Below are positions 38,201-49,200 of a DNA stretch of 64,000 nt, one piece after another. Made by a program: the position numbers and the translations under genes. Source of the stretch: Cyclina sinensis (Eukaryota; Mollusca; Bivalvia; Venerida; Veneridae). The DNA lies in the NCBI GenBank assembly GCA_012932295.1, contig JAAONU010000016.1, positions 35,619,241-35,683,240 on the forward strand, in the 5' to 3' direction. The first letter of the stretch is position 1. Each line of letters begins with the position of its first letter. Under the pieces are notes generated by a model. That model was given only the letters and a program-made list of their open reading frames with translations. It ran no database searches and was not told where the DNA came from.

Positions 38201-38215
38201 GATTACACTTACTAG
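25477..38215 (+). CDS. RIG-I-like RNA helicase with N-terminal DZIP3-type HEPN-like domain
   Basis: Coding exons: 25477-26136, 29223-29381, 29753-29998, 30279-30333, 31896-31946, 32300-32451, 32800-32984, 33503-33692, 34073-34235, 34997-35163, 35450-35583, 36120-36326, 36631-36798, 37584-38215. All junctions use GT/AG and agree in phase; about 1055 aa once one extra base in exon 11 is discounted. Residues 1-33 are three [14 protein letters not shown] repeats. Residues about 45-272 are a Cys/His-rich DZIP3-type HEPN-like domain with RNEMEH (225-230). About 276-355 is a coiled coil and 366-400 an acidic linker. The DExH helicase shows APTNTGKT (426-433), DECHHT (535-540), TAS (571-573), [12 protein letters not shown] (812-823) and QSRGRAR (843-849). 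The C-terminal regulatory domain has Cys 932, 935, 987 and 990, the zinc pairs of RIG-I/MDA5/LGP2. Known family role: cytosolic recognition of viral double-stranded or 5'-triphosphate RNA. No CARD is visible. The ATG at 25477 was chosen over an upstream in-frame GTG. The fusion architecture is read from continuous splice phases; a cDNA would settle it. Confidence 0.88.
25486..25587 (+). repeat. 30-bp coding tandem repeat ([10 protein letters not shown] x3)
   Basis: Three near-identical 30-bp units at 25486-25515, 25516-25545 and 25546-25575, plus a decayed partial fourth, encode an acidic Ser/Glu-rich decapeptide at the extreme N terminus of the RIG-I-like protein. The unit length is a multiple of three, so copy number can vary without breaking the frame. 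Confidence 0.9.
26137..29222 (+). other. Intron 1 of the RIG-I-like gene, no gene seen
   Basis: A 3.1-kb AT-rich intron between the first coding exon (most of the HEPN-like domain) and the second (which carries RNxxxH). It holds a (GT)n microsatellite (about 26231-26265) and an (AAT)n run (about 26640-26667). No conserved ORF or transposon ends were recognised. Confidence 0.6.
30575..31745 (-). pseudogene. Truncated non-LTR retroelement endonuclease (EEP) inside RLR intron 4
   Basis: Read on the minus strand, the reading frame contains CGDFNARIS, then [24 protein letters not shown] and [10 protein letters not shown]. These are the successive motifs of an exonuclease-endonuclease-phosphatase (APE-type) domain of non-LTR retrotransposons. 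The frame breaks in a poly-A tract near 30950, continues in another frame with [10 protein letters not shown] and [13 protein letters not shown], meets a stop near 30793, and ends in [10 protein letters not shown] near 30590, where a reverse transcriptase would begin. The RT is missing, so this is a dead fragment. It lies antisense in the intron between RLR exons 30279-30333 and 31896-31946. Confidence 0.75.
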
Positions 38216-39735
38216 GCAACCGTGTGCTAGGTCACTGTTACTGTGAGAAAAGCTGTCGTATGTAGATACTGAAGTTGTTAGGTCTCTCAACGCGAGCGCG
38301 CGCGCCTGTGTGTGTGTGTGCTGGCATAACGTTTGTCTGGACTAGCCCTTTGAATACACCAGGTGAACTCCAGCAGATTTGTTCAGTGCCATTCCTAGAT
38401 CATTTTTTCAGTCCATTGGTTTTCTAAGCTACTGCTTTTTATTTGTCCTGTACACTAAGGCATACTAAGCAAAACTTAACAGAAGTGGTTATTACAAGAC
38501 TTGTTATAAATATCATCAACTTTTTCCAGTTAATTGGTTTTAGTGGATTTATTGCTCTTTATTATTGCAATCATTTTGTTCTTCATATTTTCAATGTCCC
38601 CACAATTCTCCTTTAAATTTGAGTCGATTTCAGCTTTAAATGTACTTCAAAGAAGTGCTCACTGATAAACTCGTTGTGTTAGTCTTTGGCATTATCTGGT
38701 TCATTAATTTCTGGTGAAGTTATTGTTTTTTATTTCAGGCAACTTCAATAAATTGATTAGCATTTTCTGGTTCATTGATTGTGAGGCAAGTTTTGCTCTT
38801 ATATATTCAATTTCTCCCTTACTGTTGACTCGAGTTAAACCAAACATTAAAGAAGTCATCCGTGCAATGTCTTGTTTTGCAAATTGTTGAGTCTAGTGGT
38901 GGAGACATGTTTTTTTTTGCTTGAAAAATGAAATTCGTTGCACAGTGTTTTTATACAAGATTTCTTTCCCATGATGGGCATGAGTATGAGCCAAGAAAAC
39001 ACACAAGACCATTATACGTTATCAGATTAATTCATTTAATTGATTCTGTTAAATATTTCTATATTCAATGTAACTTAATTGCAAATATAACTAGGCTAAT
39101 CAGTTTCCTGCTTCAAATTATTTTTTTATATTTTCTGAATTTGTCTATGGATTTTTTCATAAAAAACTTGTAATTTGATTGATGAATTCTTACTTTTTCG
39201 TAGCGGAAGTGTCTGAATAGTCTCTTTTCAGTGTAGGTAAAAGGGATGCAGCTAAAGTAAAACCAATTCATATGTTATTAAAAAGAATATGACACTGATT
39301 AACATTTCATAAAACTTACTCTTTACAATTTCAAGTTATTATGAAATTTATATTCATGCAAAATGCCGTTCATTTATACGTTTATTGTATACGTTTATTT
39401 AAAAAGTTTAGTTTTCAATTGTGTTTGTCTCTTTTTAAGTATATTTACAAGATCTTTTTACTCATGTTTCATATACATCGATTTATAAAATGACATAAGT
39501 ATACACGGCATTAAGTAATTTAATGATATGTTTTACACCTAAATATGTTCAATATCTTGAATTGTTTTCATTCCCCGACGTCACGGTTTGTCCGTCCAAA
39601 GCCGTAACATCTAATTGTTTGCACGGATGGCGTGATTATTAATAAAAAAGGGAAACGATGCATGTCAATTGCCGTTTTAATTTACAAACTTATATATACC
39701 CCAACTGATTCATTTCCACATGACACAGTCAATAT
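38216..39735. other. Intergenic region downstream of the RIG-I-like gene
   Basis: AT-rich. A GC/GT microsatellite (alternating GCGC then GTGTGT) occupies about 38290-38320. A candidate polyadenylation hexamer AATAAA lies at 38747-38752, about 530 nt after the stop codon. No further gene was seen. Confidence 0.5.
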
Positions 39736-40970
39736 GTTTTAACTAATGATCAAGCAGGAGCATGCAATAATCGAATTATAGAAGATTTACCTGAAGAGGT
39801 AACTATACATTCAATAGATTCAAAGAGAGATAAACATACAAACACTGTTCCAGTACAAATAACCACCACTCAGATAAACTCAAAAGGCGGATTACCATAT
39901 ATTCTGATTATAGCTTCTGGAGCCACTGTCATGATTACAAAGAATATTGATCTTCCTGGCCGTCTAGGAAATGGCGTTGTTGGAAAAGTTGAATTCATTT
40001 GCATTGATGAACAAAGGAGCAATATTTTTAAAGTTTTCTGATCCAAGCATTGGAAGAGAGAGTAAAAAGAGAAGCCCTCAACATTTAACAGATTGTGTAC
40101 CAATCCAGGCCATCACTGTTACATTCTTACTCACATCTGAATGTCCAGTTCCTGTCGAGAGAACAATGTACCCTTTAGTTTTAGCATTTGGCTTAATTGC
40201 TCACAAATCTCAGGAGAGTACCTACACACTCTGTATTGCTAACCTTGAACTACATCCAAACATGAAGTCTTTCATGCAGGATCATGTATATGCAATGCTC
40301 AGCAGAGCGACGTCACGTGATGGTTTGAAGTTAGTCAATTTTACTGCAGACAAAATCAAAGTAAACGAGTCGGCTCTAGAAGAAATGGACAGGCTGCGTC
40401 AGCACTGTACTTTCAGTTGGGAACATCTATTCCAAAACTTAGATTCTAATGCAAGTGTGCACATAAGTTTTCTCAACATTCGTTCCCTTAAAGCCCACCT
40501 GTCAGACTTGGCTGCCCAAAGACATATTTCCAGATTGAATACTCTTTGCTTGACAGAAACTCAAACTACAGAATACTACTTTAAGCCGGCACAGCATGGT
40601 CTAGCAATGTTCACCAGAAGAGAGTCAACTGATTTTGAATATAACAGTTCCCTCCAGTTTATGTTTAGAATAGTTTCAAACCAAGGTAGAAACTTTCTCA
40701 TAGCTACACCACCTCAGTTTTTACTCTCTTCTCGTCTGCCGTCAATGCTATACCTTTATACTCAGTGGACTTTACCTTGATGCCTGATTATCCAGTTGTG
40801 AATAAGTTTTACCATGATAATGGACTTCGACAATATGTAGAAAAACCAACTCATCAGTTAGGAAGAAACTTGGACCCGATTTTCGCATCTGATAACATGC
40901 AGTGCACTTGTACAGTGATCCCAGTTTCTTACACAGACCATTTCCTGACTATTATATCTGTCTTCTAAAT
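39735..40970 (+). pseudogene. Helentron (Helitron-family) helicase-endonuclease remnant
   Basis: The first frame (39745-40025) reads LIIASGATVMITKNIDLPG and GVVGKVEFICIDEQ, the C-terminal core of a Pif1-like Helitron helicase. After a frameshift near 40015 the next frame reads RTMYPLVLAFGLIAHKSQES, YAMLSRATSRDGLKLV and EEMDRLRQHC (helicase end), then HISFLNIRSLKAHLSDL and LCLTETQT, the start of an EEP/AP-type endonuclease. A further shift near 40765 leads to GLRQYVEKPTHQLG, LDPIFAS and YTDHFLTI, the endonuclease C-terminal part. Helicase fused to endonuclease is the hallmark of Helentrons (Helitron2). The Rep/HUH domain and most helicase motifs are absent and there are at least two frameshifts, so it is inactive. 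Confidence 0.82.
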
Positions 40971-41640
40971 GGTTTGTATTGATTTTGTATTTGTGGTTTT
41001 GAAATAGTGATAAAAACTACACAAATGTATTTCTGTTGACATATACACAGGAGATATTTTATTTTATTCCTATAATGAATTTGTTGTTGCATGTGCAGAT
41101 CTAGCATTTATCAAGATTTTGCACTGAAAGTCCAGATCCATAACTTTTGAAGACTTTAAGACAGAAAACCAGCATGAAAGAAAAAAACAAGAAACTAAAA
41201 TAATCAAGTGAATTTTTTATTCGTTGCTTTCTGTCATTTACATCCTGGCCGCGAAAGAAATCTGCACAGTGAGATTAAGGTTGCATTTGCCTCTCTTAAC
41301 CATCGCACTACACCACAGTTTCCCATACAATCTGTTACCTTTAAAAGTACAGTGCAATGATGTCTCTTTCTTGATCTGCTTTCCCTAGCAAATGTTCATG
41401 ATATATTTTCTGATGTGCTTACTTCGACACAAACAAACCAATGAAATAGAAAATTGCATCGCTAGCATGAGAAAAAGATTTCAATCTGTATTACAAATTG
41501 TCCACATGAACTTTTTGTTGAACTCTTTTCCATTATCTTCGACTGGTCCATTTTGTTTTCACACGGGTACATAGTGCTTAGTATGATAGTTGGAGTGTTA
41601 TTTTTTGACAAAACGCAAAGTATGTGCTTCTTAACAAAAG
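40971..41640. other. AT-rich flank of the Helentron remnant
   Basis: No gene was recognised. It may include non-coding Helentron 3' sequence, but no terminal hairpin could be assigned. Confidence 0.35.
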
Positions 41641-41649
41641 ACAATGAAC

Positions 41650-42410
41650 AAGAGGGCCTAGTGTCCCTGGGTTGCTCACTGAAATATGCGGTCCGGGGTC
41701 CAAAGGAACACATGGCCACAGAACAAATTCATCAAGGTAAACATTCTGACTAATTTTTCATTAAGATCGATTAAAAATGTGACCCAGTTTCGAATAAACC
41801 CAAGAATCCATCAAAACAACATTCTGGCTATTTTTTCATGCAGATCTGATAAAAATATGACCTCTTGAGTATTTAAACAGGGTTTCCTATGACTAAGTTT
41901 CTGATCCCATGTAAGCCGGTTTTAAAAACATTCAAGAATTCATGAAAGCAAACACCATATAAAATGGTCAGAAATATGACCTCTACAGTGTTAACAAGTT
42001 TTTCCTATGATTTTACCCAGTGACCTATTTTTTGATCCCACATGATGGAGACTTTGTACTTCTCCTGTATTTCTCTGAGGTGAATATACAAGTCCAGTTT
42101 TGTAAAGATCCGATAAAAATATGGTTTCTACAGTGAAAATAGTTTTTTTTTATTTTTCACTATTGGACCCAATTACCTAGTTTCTGACCCCATGTTACCC
42201 AGTTTCGAACTCGTCGGAGATTTTAAGGAGGCTATCATTCTGATCAAGTTTCATTAGATGATCTAATTGAAATTGTAAGTGTTTCTAAAGTGTTTACAAA
42301 CAAAATGTGAACAGACACCCGACTGACGACGGACAAAATAGCATACTAAAAGTTCATCCTGGGAAAACAAAATGACCATCTTTCTTTCGACATAGATAGT
42401 GGTGTGTCTA
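41650..42410. repeat. Degenerate tandem repeat block with GACGACGGACAAA end
   Basis: Units of about 130-150 bp share AAGATCCGATAAAAATATG, ACCTCTACAGTGTTAACAAG and TTTCTGACCCCATGT-like words. The block ends with ACACCCGACTGACGACGGAC, the same kind of tail as the other bivalve-type repeat blocks here. Confidence 0.5.
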
Positions 42411-43247
42411 GATTTTTTCAGCTTCTAGTCAGTCACGTTCCTTATTGTTTTTAATTGTACATTTTTTTCCGCACAACTCGATTATCTGAACTCAGCAGCG
42501 TAGAAAAATGAGTTGTGCAAATATTATTTTCATCCAAATTCCGGATGCTGTGCTCAGTATATCAGAACCTAAACTTATTATTCCACATTTATTATGTATT
42601 ATTCCTACACAAAGACAATATATAAAGTAAATCAACATCATACTATTTATATATCTACTATAGTGTAGCATATGTGACTACTTACGAATTATGAAATCGT
42701 CCCTGGATATGGATACGCCACTGTAGGGCATTAATATATCGATGTTTAAGTTGACGGGTCACTCGATGTCGGTTCTAAAGACTCAGTCTTAAAACGAATG
42801 TTAAGTTAAATACTAAGCCAGCTCGACATTTGGCCCAACATTCAGAAAACAGAAAACTTGTGAAAAGTATTGTAGTGCGGAATGTTGAGCAGTCGGCAAG
42901 GTTTTCGTTTTATCTTTCTTTGTTTCTCTAAGAAACAAAAGTTGAGCTGAATGTCAATTGCTTAATAAAAAAGCCATTCACTTCATTTCGAAAATGAGGA
43001 TTGCTCTGAATTTAAGGACATGCCTCTTTAATCAGTGGAAAGTCAACATCCCTCAGAGCAGAGTTTTGTAAGTGTATTTCTTTCCATCTGACCGTAATGA
43101 CGTCTGTCCGGTGTAACCTCAGTTACTTAACGTCATGCCTTATCTTTGTATGAAATACTGTCAAAACATTGATATTTATAGATATACAGGCTTAATGTGG
43201 CACTTTATCAAAGACATTACAAAAATTACCGCTGAACAAAACTAGAA
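42411..43247 (+). other. Upstream region of the secreted Cys-rich gene
   Basis: No ORF or transposon was recognised. It presumably contains the promoter and 5' UTR of the gene starting at 43248, but no convincing TATA box was placed. Confidence 0.35.
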
Positions 43248-46200
43248 ATGGCGTCCCTAAGTATAGTCTTTTCTTTTGTGATTTTTTTAATTCCTTACAG
43301 CCAAGAAACAGTGTACAAGGAACACTTAAGCCAAGAACAGCAGAAAAGTAAGCAAATATTTATTTTATCTTCAGTCAATGTGATTTTGAAAATAAAGTAC
43401 AAAGCCAATAAATGTCTTCGTATATTTTGAAATGGGCATTTACGTAGAAAGGGGAAATAATTTATTCTTGTTTTAATTCGACAAAGGCTGACATCTAAAC
43501 AGTGTCAATATAACAGTTTTTATAGACAATTATTTCAGATAAAAGTGTGTTTGGAAATGAATTCGTTACATTTATTAATAATCGTATTATTTCGGTATTT
43601 CTGTATGTTACAAGTTTAACTGTTACAATAGTCTATTTGGTCTCTTTGTTTCAATGTCGGTACCGAATCAAAGCTGAAAAGGAATATTTTCTATACATCT
43701 CAGCAGATTAAAAATTGTGGTCAGTGAAAATAGATTTTTCAAATCAAATGTATGTATCGAAACTTTGTGACTATTGCCCATGATTGATGACAGGTTTATG
43801 ATATATGCATTAAAAACAATTTTTATATTCTCGTGTACGTTTATCACACTTTCGAAGGTTCGGCACATGTACACATTTATCACACGTCATTTTGTTCCTC
43901 CTTAAATGCTTACATGACTATGTGGCAAAAAGTGCAAAGGTTATCAAACTTACGCTTTTTAACGACGTGACTATGCTACAGTAAGGTGTTAAAGTGCGCT
44001 GTCATAGAAAACTTTCGCAGACAGCGCTGATTAGGCCATGCCATGTCAAATCTAAAAAAAGAAATAGTTTGTGAATGCATAATGATAATAATAATAATAA
44101 TAAAAAAAATAATTTTGATTTCAATGCAACTGGCTGGAGCAGTCTTGCGAAATACTTAAAGGTTTTTCTTGATCAGTTTTTGTGTAACTGAATATCCTAG
44201 CTGTATTAGTTCCTTGATTGTTACGAAAGGAAAAATAGGCTATGACGTTTTTAAACCTTTCATGGTCAATATAAATAATTGAACACACTTTGTTTTTCTT
44301 GCGGATGCAAACTAAATCAGGCAAAACATAATACTGGTACTAAGATATTTTTGAAGCTACGTTGGCACATATACTATTTTTCAATATATAGTCTTACATT
44401 GCAGGAGCAACAACATATATAAAGGCTGACGAATATTGCAAGAGGACTTACTCAAACGGTTCATACCTATGCCGGGTAATTTTTATTTGTATTTTAATGT
44501 TATATATGCCAAAAGATTTCACGTGTCATTTAAAGTTAAAAAAATTTCAAACAATAACAATCGAATCGTATAGTTTTAACTTTTTTCATATATTACGAAA
44601 CCAATTATTTCTCGACTTTGAAGCATGATGTTTTCGGTAATTTACCTCAATTCTTCATGTAGTATGAAACCAATTATTTCTCGAACTTGAAGCATGATGT
44701 TTTCGGTAATTTACCTCAATTCTTCATGTAGTATGAAACCAATTATTTCTCGAACTTGAAGCATGATGTTTTCGATAATTTACCTTAATTCTTATTTCAG
44801 GATAATGACAACTACAAGACTAACTATGAAAGCATTTGTAACACCTTGTACTGTTTTGATGCCATCTATATAAAGTCTTGTGTGTTTAGCATACCACCAC
44901 AGGATTCCACGTTATGCGGTAATGGCAAGGTAAATAAATTTGTCGCTCCCTTTTGACATACTTTAAATTGGAAAGCAGTGCTTGACATGATTTTATAAAT
45001 AGATACATCAAAAATAATGTTTATTCATTACAATTTTTTTTCAAGCATTAACAAAAAATTCAAAGTCGTTGAAAATATTTTGCAGAGACTATGTCCTGTA
45101 TTTTCTATATATCATGTTCTCATTTCCTCCTGTGGATAGTATTTATACTGTTAAGCTTTTGCGTAATTTTAGAATATTATAAAAACGTATGGTTCACTAA
45201 GTTTCTTGCCCAAGACGACTTTATTGACTGTCCAATGTATCACAATTGTTTCTCGTGCTATAACGAATGTAAAAATGAAAACAAGTAAGAACAAGAAATC
45301 TGTCACAAACACGAATGCCCCCGAAACAAGGCTATGGTCACAGTCATGGTAACTTATAACTTGATGTTACATTGATCATTTGTGGGAAAAAATGCAGTCT
45401 GTGAAAACTAGAACTGCTACTGTCCTAGCGCCAATATCCCCCGCATGCCGCTTTTTCAGTAGGGTATTGATATACTTTATGCCCCAGACTAGAATAAAGT
45501 ATGGAAAATTAAAAAGGGCGATAATTCCAAAAATTATGCAAAAAAGGGTTATGGTTTCGTAAACTGCACTTTTCCTCAATGAAATCTATTTATCTTTGAT
45601 GTTTAAAATTGATACCTTCAATAGTTTTCGAGTTATGCACCTGACAAACAAAACCTGACAGCTCCAAAATTATGCAAAAAGAGAGTTATGTTCTTAGACA
45701 CTGCACTTCTCCTCAATGAGATCTATTTATCTATGAAGTTTCAAACTGATACCTCCAGCGCTTTTTGAGTTATGCCCCAGACAAAAATAAATTATGAAAA
45801 ATTTCAAAGGGCAATAATTCCAAACTTATGCAAAAAAGAGTTATGGTTCTGGGCACAGCATTTTTCCTCAATGAGAGCTATTTATCTATGAAGTTTCAAG
45901 CTGATATCTCTAATACTTTTTGAGTTATGCCCCGGACAAAAATCGGTTATGAACAAGCAAAAATGTCAATGGGAGATTATTCAAAACGTAAGTGAGCTGG
46001 AGTTATGGTTCTTGTGCAATCCACTCCGCCTTATTACCAACAACCTATATTCCAAGTTTGAAGCCAATCTCATGTATACTTTGTGAGAAAATGGCCGGAC
46101 AAGGAAAACTTTAAAGGGGAGATAACTCAAGAATTAGCAAGGCTAGAGTGATGGCCTTTGTGCACTGCTCTTTACTCATCGCCATCAAGCGATATACCAA

Positions 46201-49200
46201 GTTTGAAATCAATGCCTTGTATACTTTTGGAGTTATGCTCCGGACAAAACGGGGAAGAACGGACTGACAGACGGACGGACTTGCGGACGGACGACGATTC
46301 GATTACTGTATACTTCCTTCTGGGGGCATAAAAATGGACTACACGGTCAGTGCACGTGTAGTTGTATAAATCAAGTTCTTGAAGTGACCTCTAGAGTATT
46401 ACTAATAACTGTACATTTTCCTGTAGTGGTGCGAAGCCCAGTCCTGTCAAGACAACTCAAATGCTTTAACAACATCAGGTTAGTTACATTACTTGTCGTT
46501 ATTCGACAATAAAAGAAGACTCTGTTTATCCTGGCACGAAATACATGTCTGCATGGTAAAAAAAATCTTTGTAGCTGAACATCTTTTATCCTATCTTAAA
46601 CAAAGTAAAAAAGTGACTGTACTTTTCATTTAATGACAGATCTGTTACAAAAAACCCTTTTTAAAATAGTAGATTTATTTATCAATGAGTAATAGTGAAA
46701 AAGCTCGGAACGTAAGATGTTTACTTTTAATAGTTAAATCGAATTACAGATTTTATCTGATTTTCAGATGCCTGTCCACTTGGAGACTCGACTAAGCCAA
46801 ATGTGGCATTGAACATGAATTGTAAAGATCTGGTTGCTAAGCGACCAAGCATGTGTAATGATGACATGATTGGCAGAGTTTGGTGCTGCGATTCGTGTGC
46901 AACTATAACTAAACCAGATCCAGGTTATTTTTTTATCTATAATCTTTTTTATTAACGCTAAATGTCGTGAGTTAAAATTTTATTTATTTATTTTGTTTAT
47001 GGTATATAATAATATGGAACCACGTGTTCCTTATTTTTACTCAAACGGTTTTTATATTACAATTACATGTAAGCTAGCATTTCTGAAAAATAAAAGAAAC
47101 GATTTTTTTTCTAAATTACTCTCTTTTCTGTCTGTCTGTCTGTCTGTTATCTGGTTGTCTTGGTGTCTCTCCTTAAAATGAGGCAAACATTTACATAACA
47201 TTTATCTCCAGATAAAAAAAAACAAATTGTTAATGTTATATACCAGAACATGACATAGTGACATAACATAAGGTTTATTGCATTAAAACAATATTTCTTC
47301 ATTTCAGCAACATTTACTGGGCCAGCAAAGAGTACCAACAGAGACTGTCAAGACGTCTATGGCAAACAGTCATACTTCTGTCAGGTAAGTCCCATAGATA
47401 CAGAATCGGATTATCCGGCATATCACAGATTTGATACATCCTGATTTTACAGTCTCGATATAAAACATTTCACCCATCGCTCTTCACAGTACATATAGTT
47501 CATATTATAAACATATGATACCTCGGAAAACAAACTGGAGTTTGAAATACTTCTATTTGAAATACATGACGAACAGTTCTGGTATGCATGGAACAGTCCA
47601 CAGGTCATCAATACGTCCCGAGCATAGCTGCTCTCGGGTACTCGGATCCAGACATTAATCAAATAAACAGTTTGTTTTTCTATGTTTAAAAGTGGAATCG
47701 TTTGAGAAACGTTAATGCTTGGCTTTACAGTGTGTCCTTCGCATTTCTGTTATTAGATATCTCTGCCGAAATTGTAAAGAATAAATAAACATGAAGGCCA
47801 TCACTAAAACGACTATAGAATGCCACGTATGTTATACAACTATATATGTAATTTGACTTTACTCTAAAATTATGTTTTGATATAATCTACAGTTATTTAT
47901 AATTTTTTGGATATGTATAGCCAAATGTTGTACTATTATCAAGCTATCATTATCATATAATAATGAAAACCTTATCACGCGTGTAGGACGCTCAGTATTA
48001 CCAGAACGGGGACTTCAGCAGTGTATGTTCACGTATGTTTTGTTATAATCCTGGGTCTGGCACATGTGAGGCGATCACACCTGACAATGGTGTTCCCTGT
48101 GGAAACGGGAAGGTATGTCAGATAAAGCTAAAGTGAACAAATTTGAAATTTAATTTCAATCATGCATTCCATAAAAACTGCACAATTATCTTATTTATTA
48201 CGAAGCTATTATCAAATGTCTTAATAACCAATAAGCTAAATAAGCTGAAGAAACCACAGAAATTTCATAACAACCTTTGCTAGAAGGACCAAGTACTAGA
48301 TTCCTATTGACATATAATGCTTCAGTTTGGTAGTAGGCGTTGGTACTACTTTTCGAAAGCTTGTATAATGTGGATAATTTCATTTCAACAACACACAATT
48401 TCATTTCGACCTTTTCTTGTAGTGGTGTGTGGCGGGTCAGTGCACGGCGTCATCATCAGCCTCTGTAGATCCAATGGCAGGTGCGAACTTATCATTTCTA
48501 TATCATGCGACATTCATTCTAAAATGACCTGAACTATCTTTCAGTATACAAAGTGTTTGCGAAAAATGAGCAACATATAAATACAATTTGCATGCAGACA
48601 TTTCTAAAACCTTTGCTCTGGTATATATGATGAAACAGTGCTTCTAGAATTTAATTTACTAGATCTTATTCATGAATATTCACTCGTTTAATATGTAATA
48701 TTTCTTGTTTTTAATTTAAGAGAAGGATTTCATGTTAGACGGTTTAGGTAGAACTAACTTTTCTTTATTTTTGACTTCATTATTACAGAATGTCTGTATG
48801 GGAACCAGTATGAAACATTCTGCAGGACAAATGTAGTGTATCCAAATATTGCCAGATACTGCTCGCAGTATGAGCAGGGTTGTTGTGACTTGTGTGGCCA
48901 GTATAAGAACTCATCATTACCGAGTGAGTAAATGTTTCTTTCACTGACTATTATCAAGTTAGTAAGTCCAACGGTTTTTATTCTTCTTATTTGTTTTTAA
49001 GATAGCCTCAAAATCATCACATTTATATTGTCTTCAATGTTACATCGGAAAAAATCAGCTTTAGTGAGTCTCATGTGTACGTTAAATGTGACAAAATTTT
49101 GTTCGTGCAAAGTTATACGAGGTCTTCAACCTTTAAAACAGTTCTAAAATTAAAATGATATAAAACATCCGAAAACTCACAAACGTAACTTAAGATCAGC

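Noticed and set aside
39971..40780. 269-codon ORF starting MALLEKLNSF as an intact host gene
   Set aside because: The start lies inside the Helentron helicase in the wrong frame; the real reading needs frameshifts and belongs to a decayed transposon.
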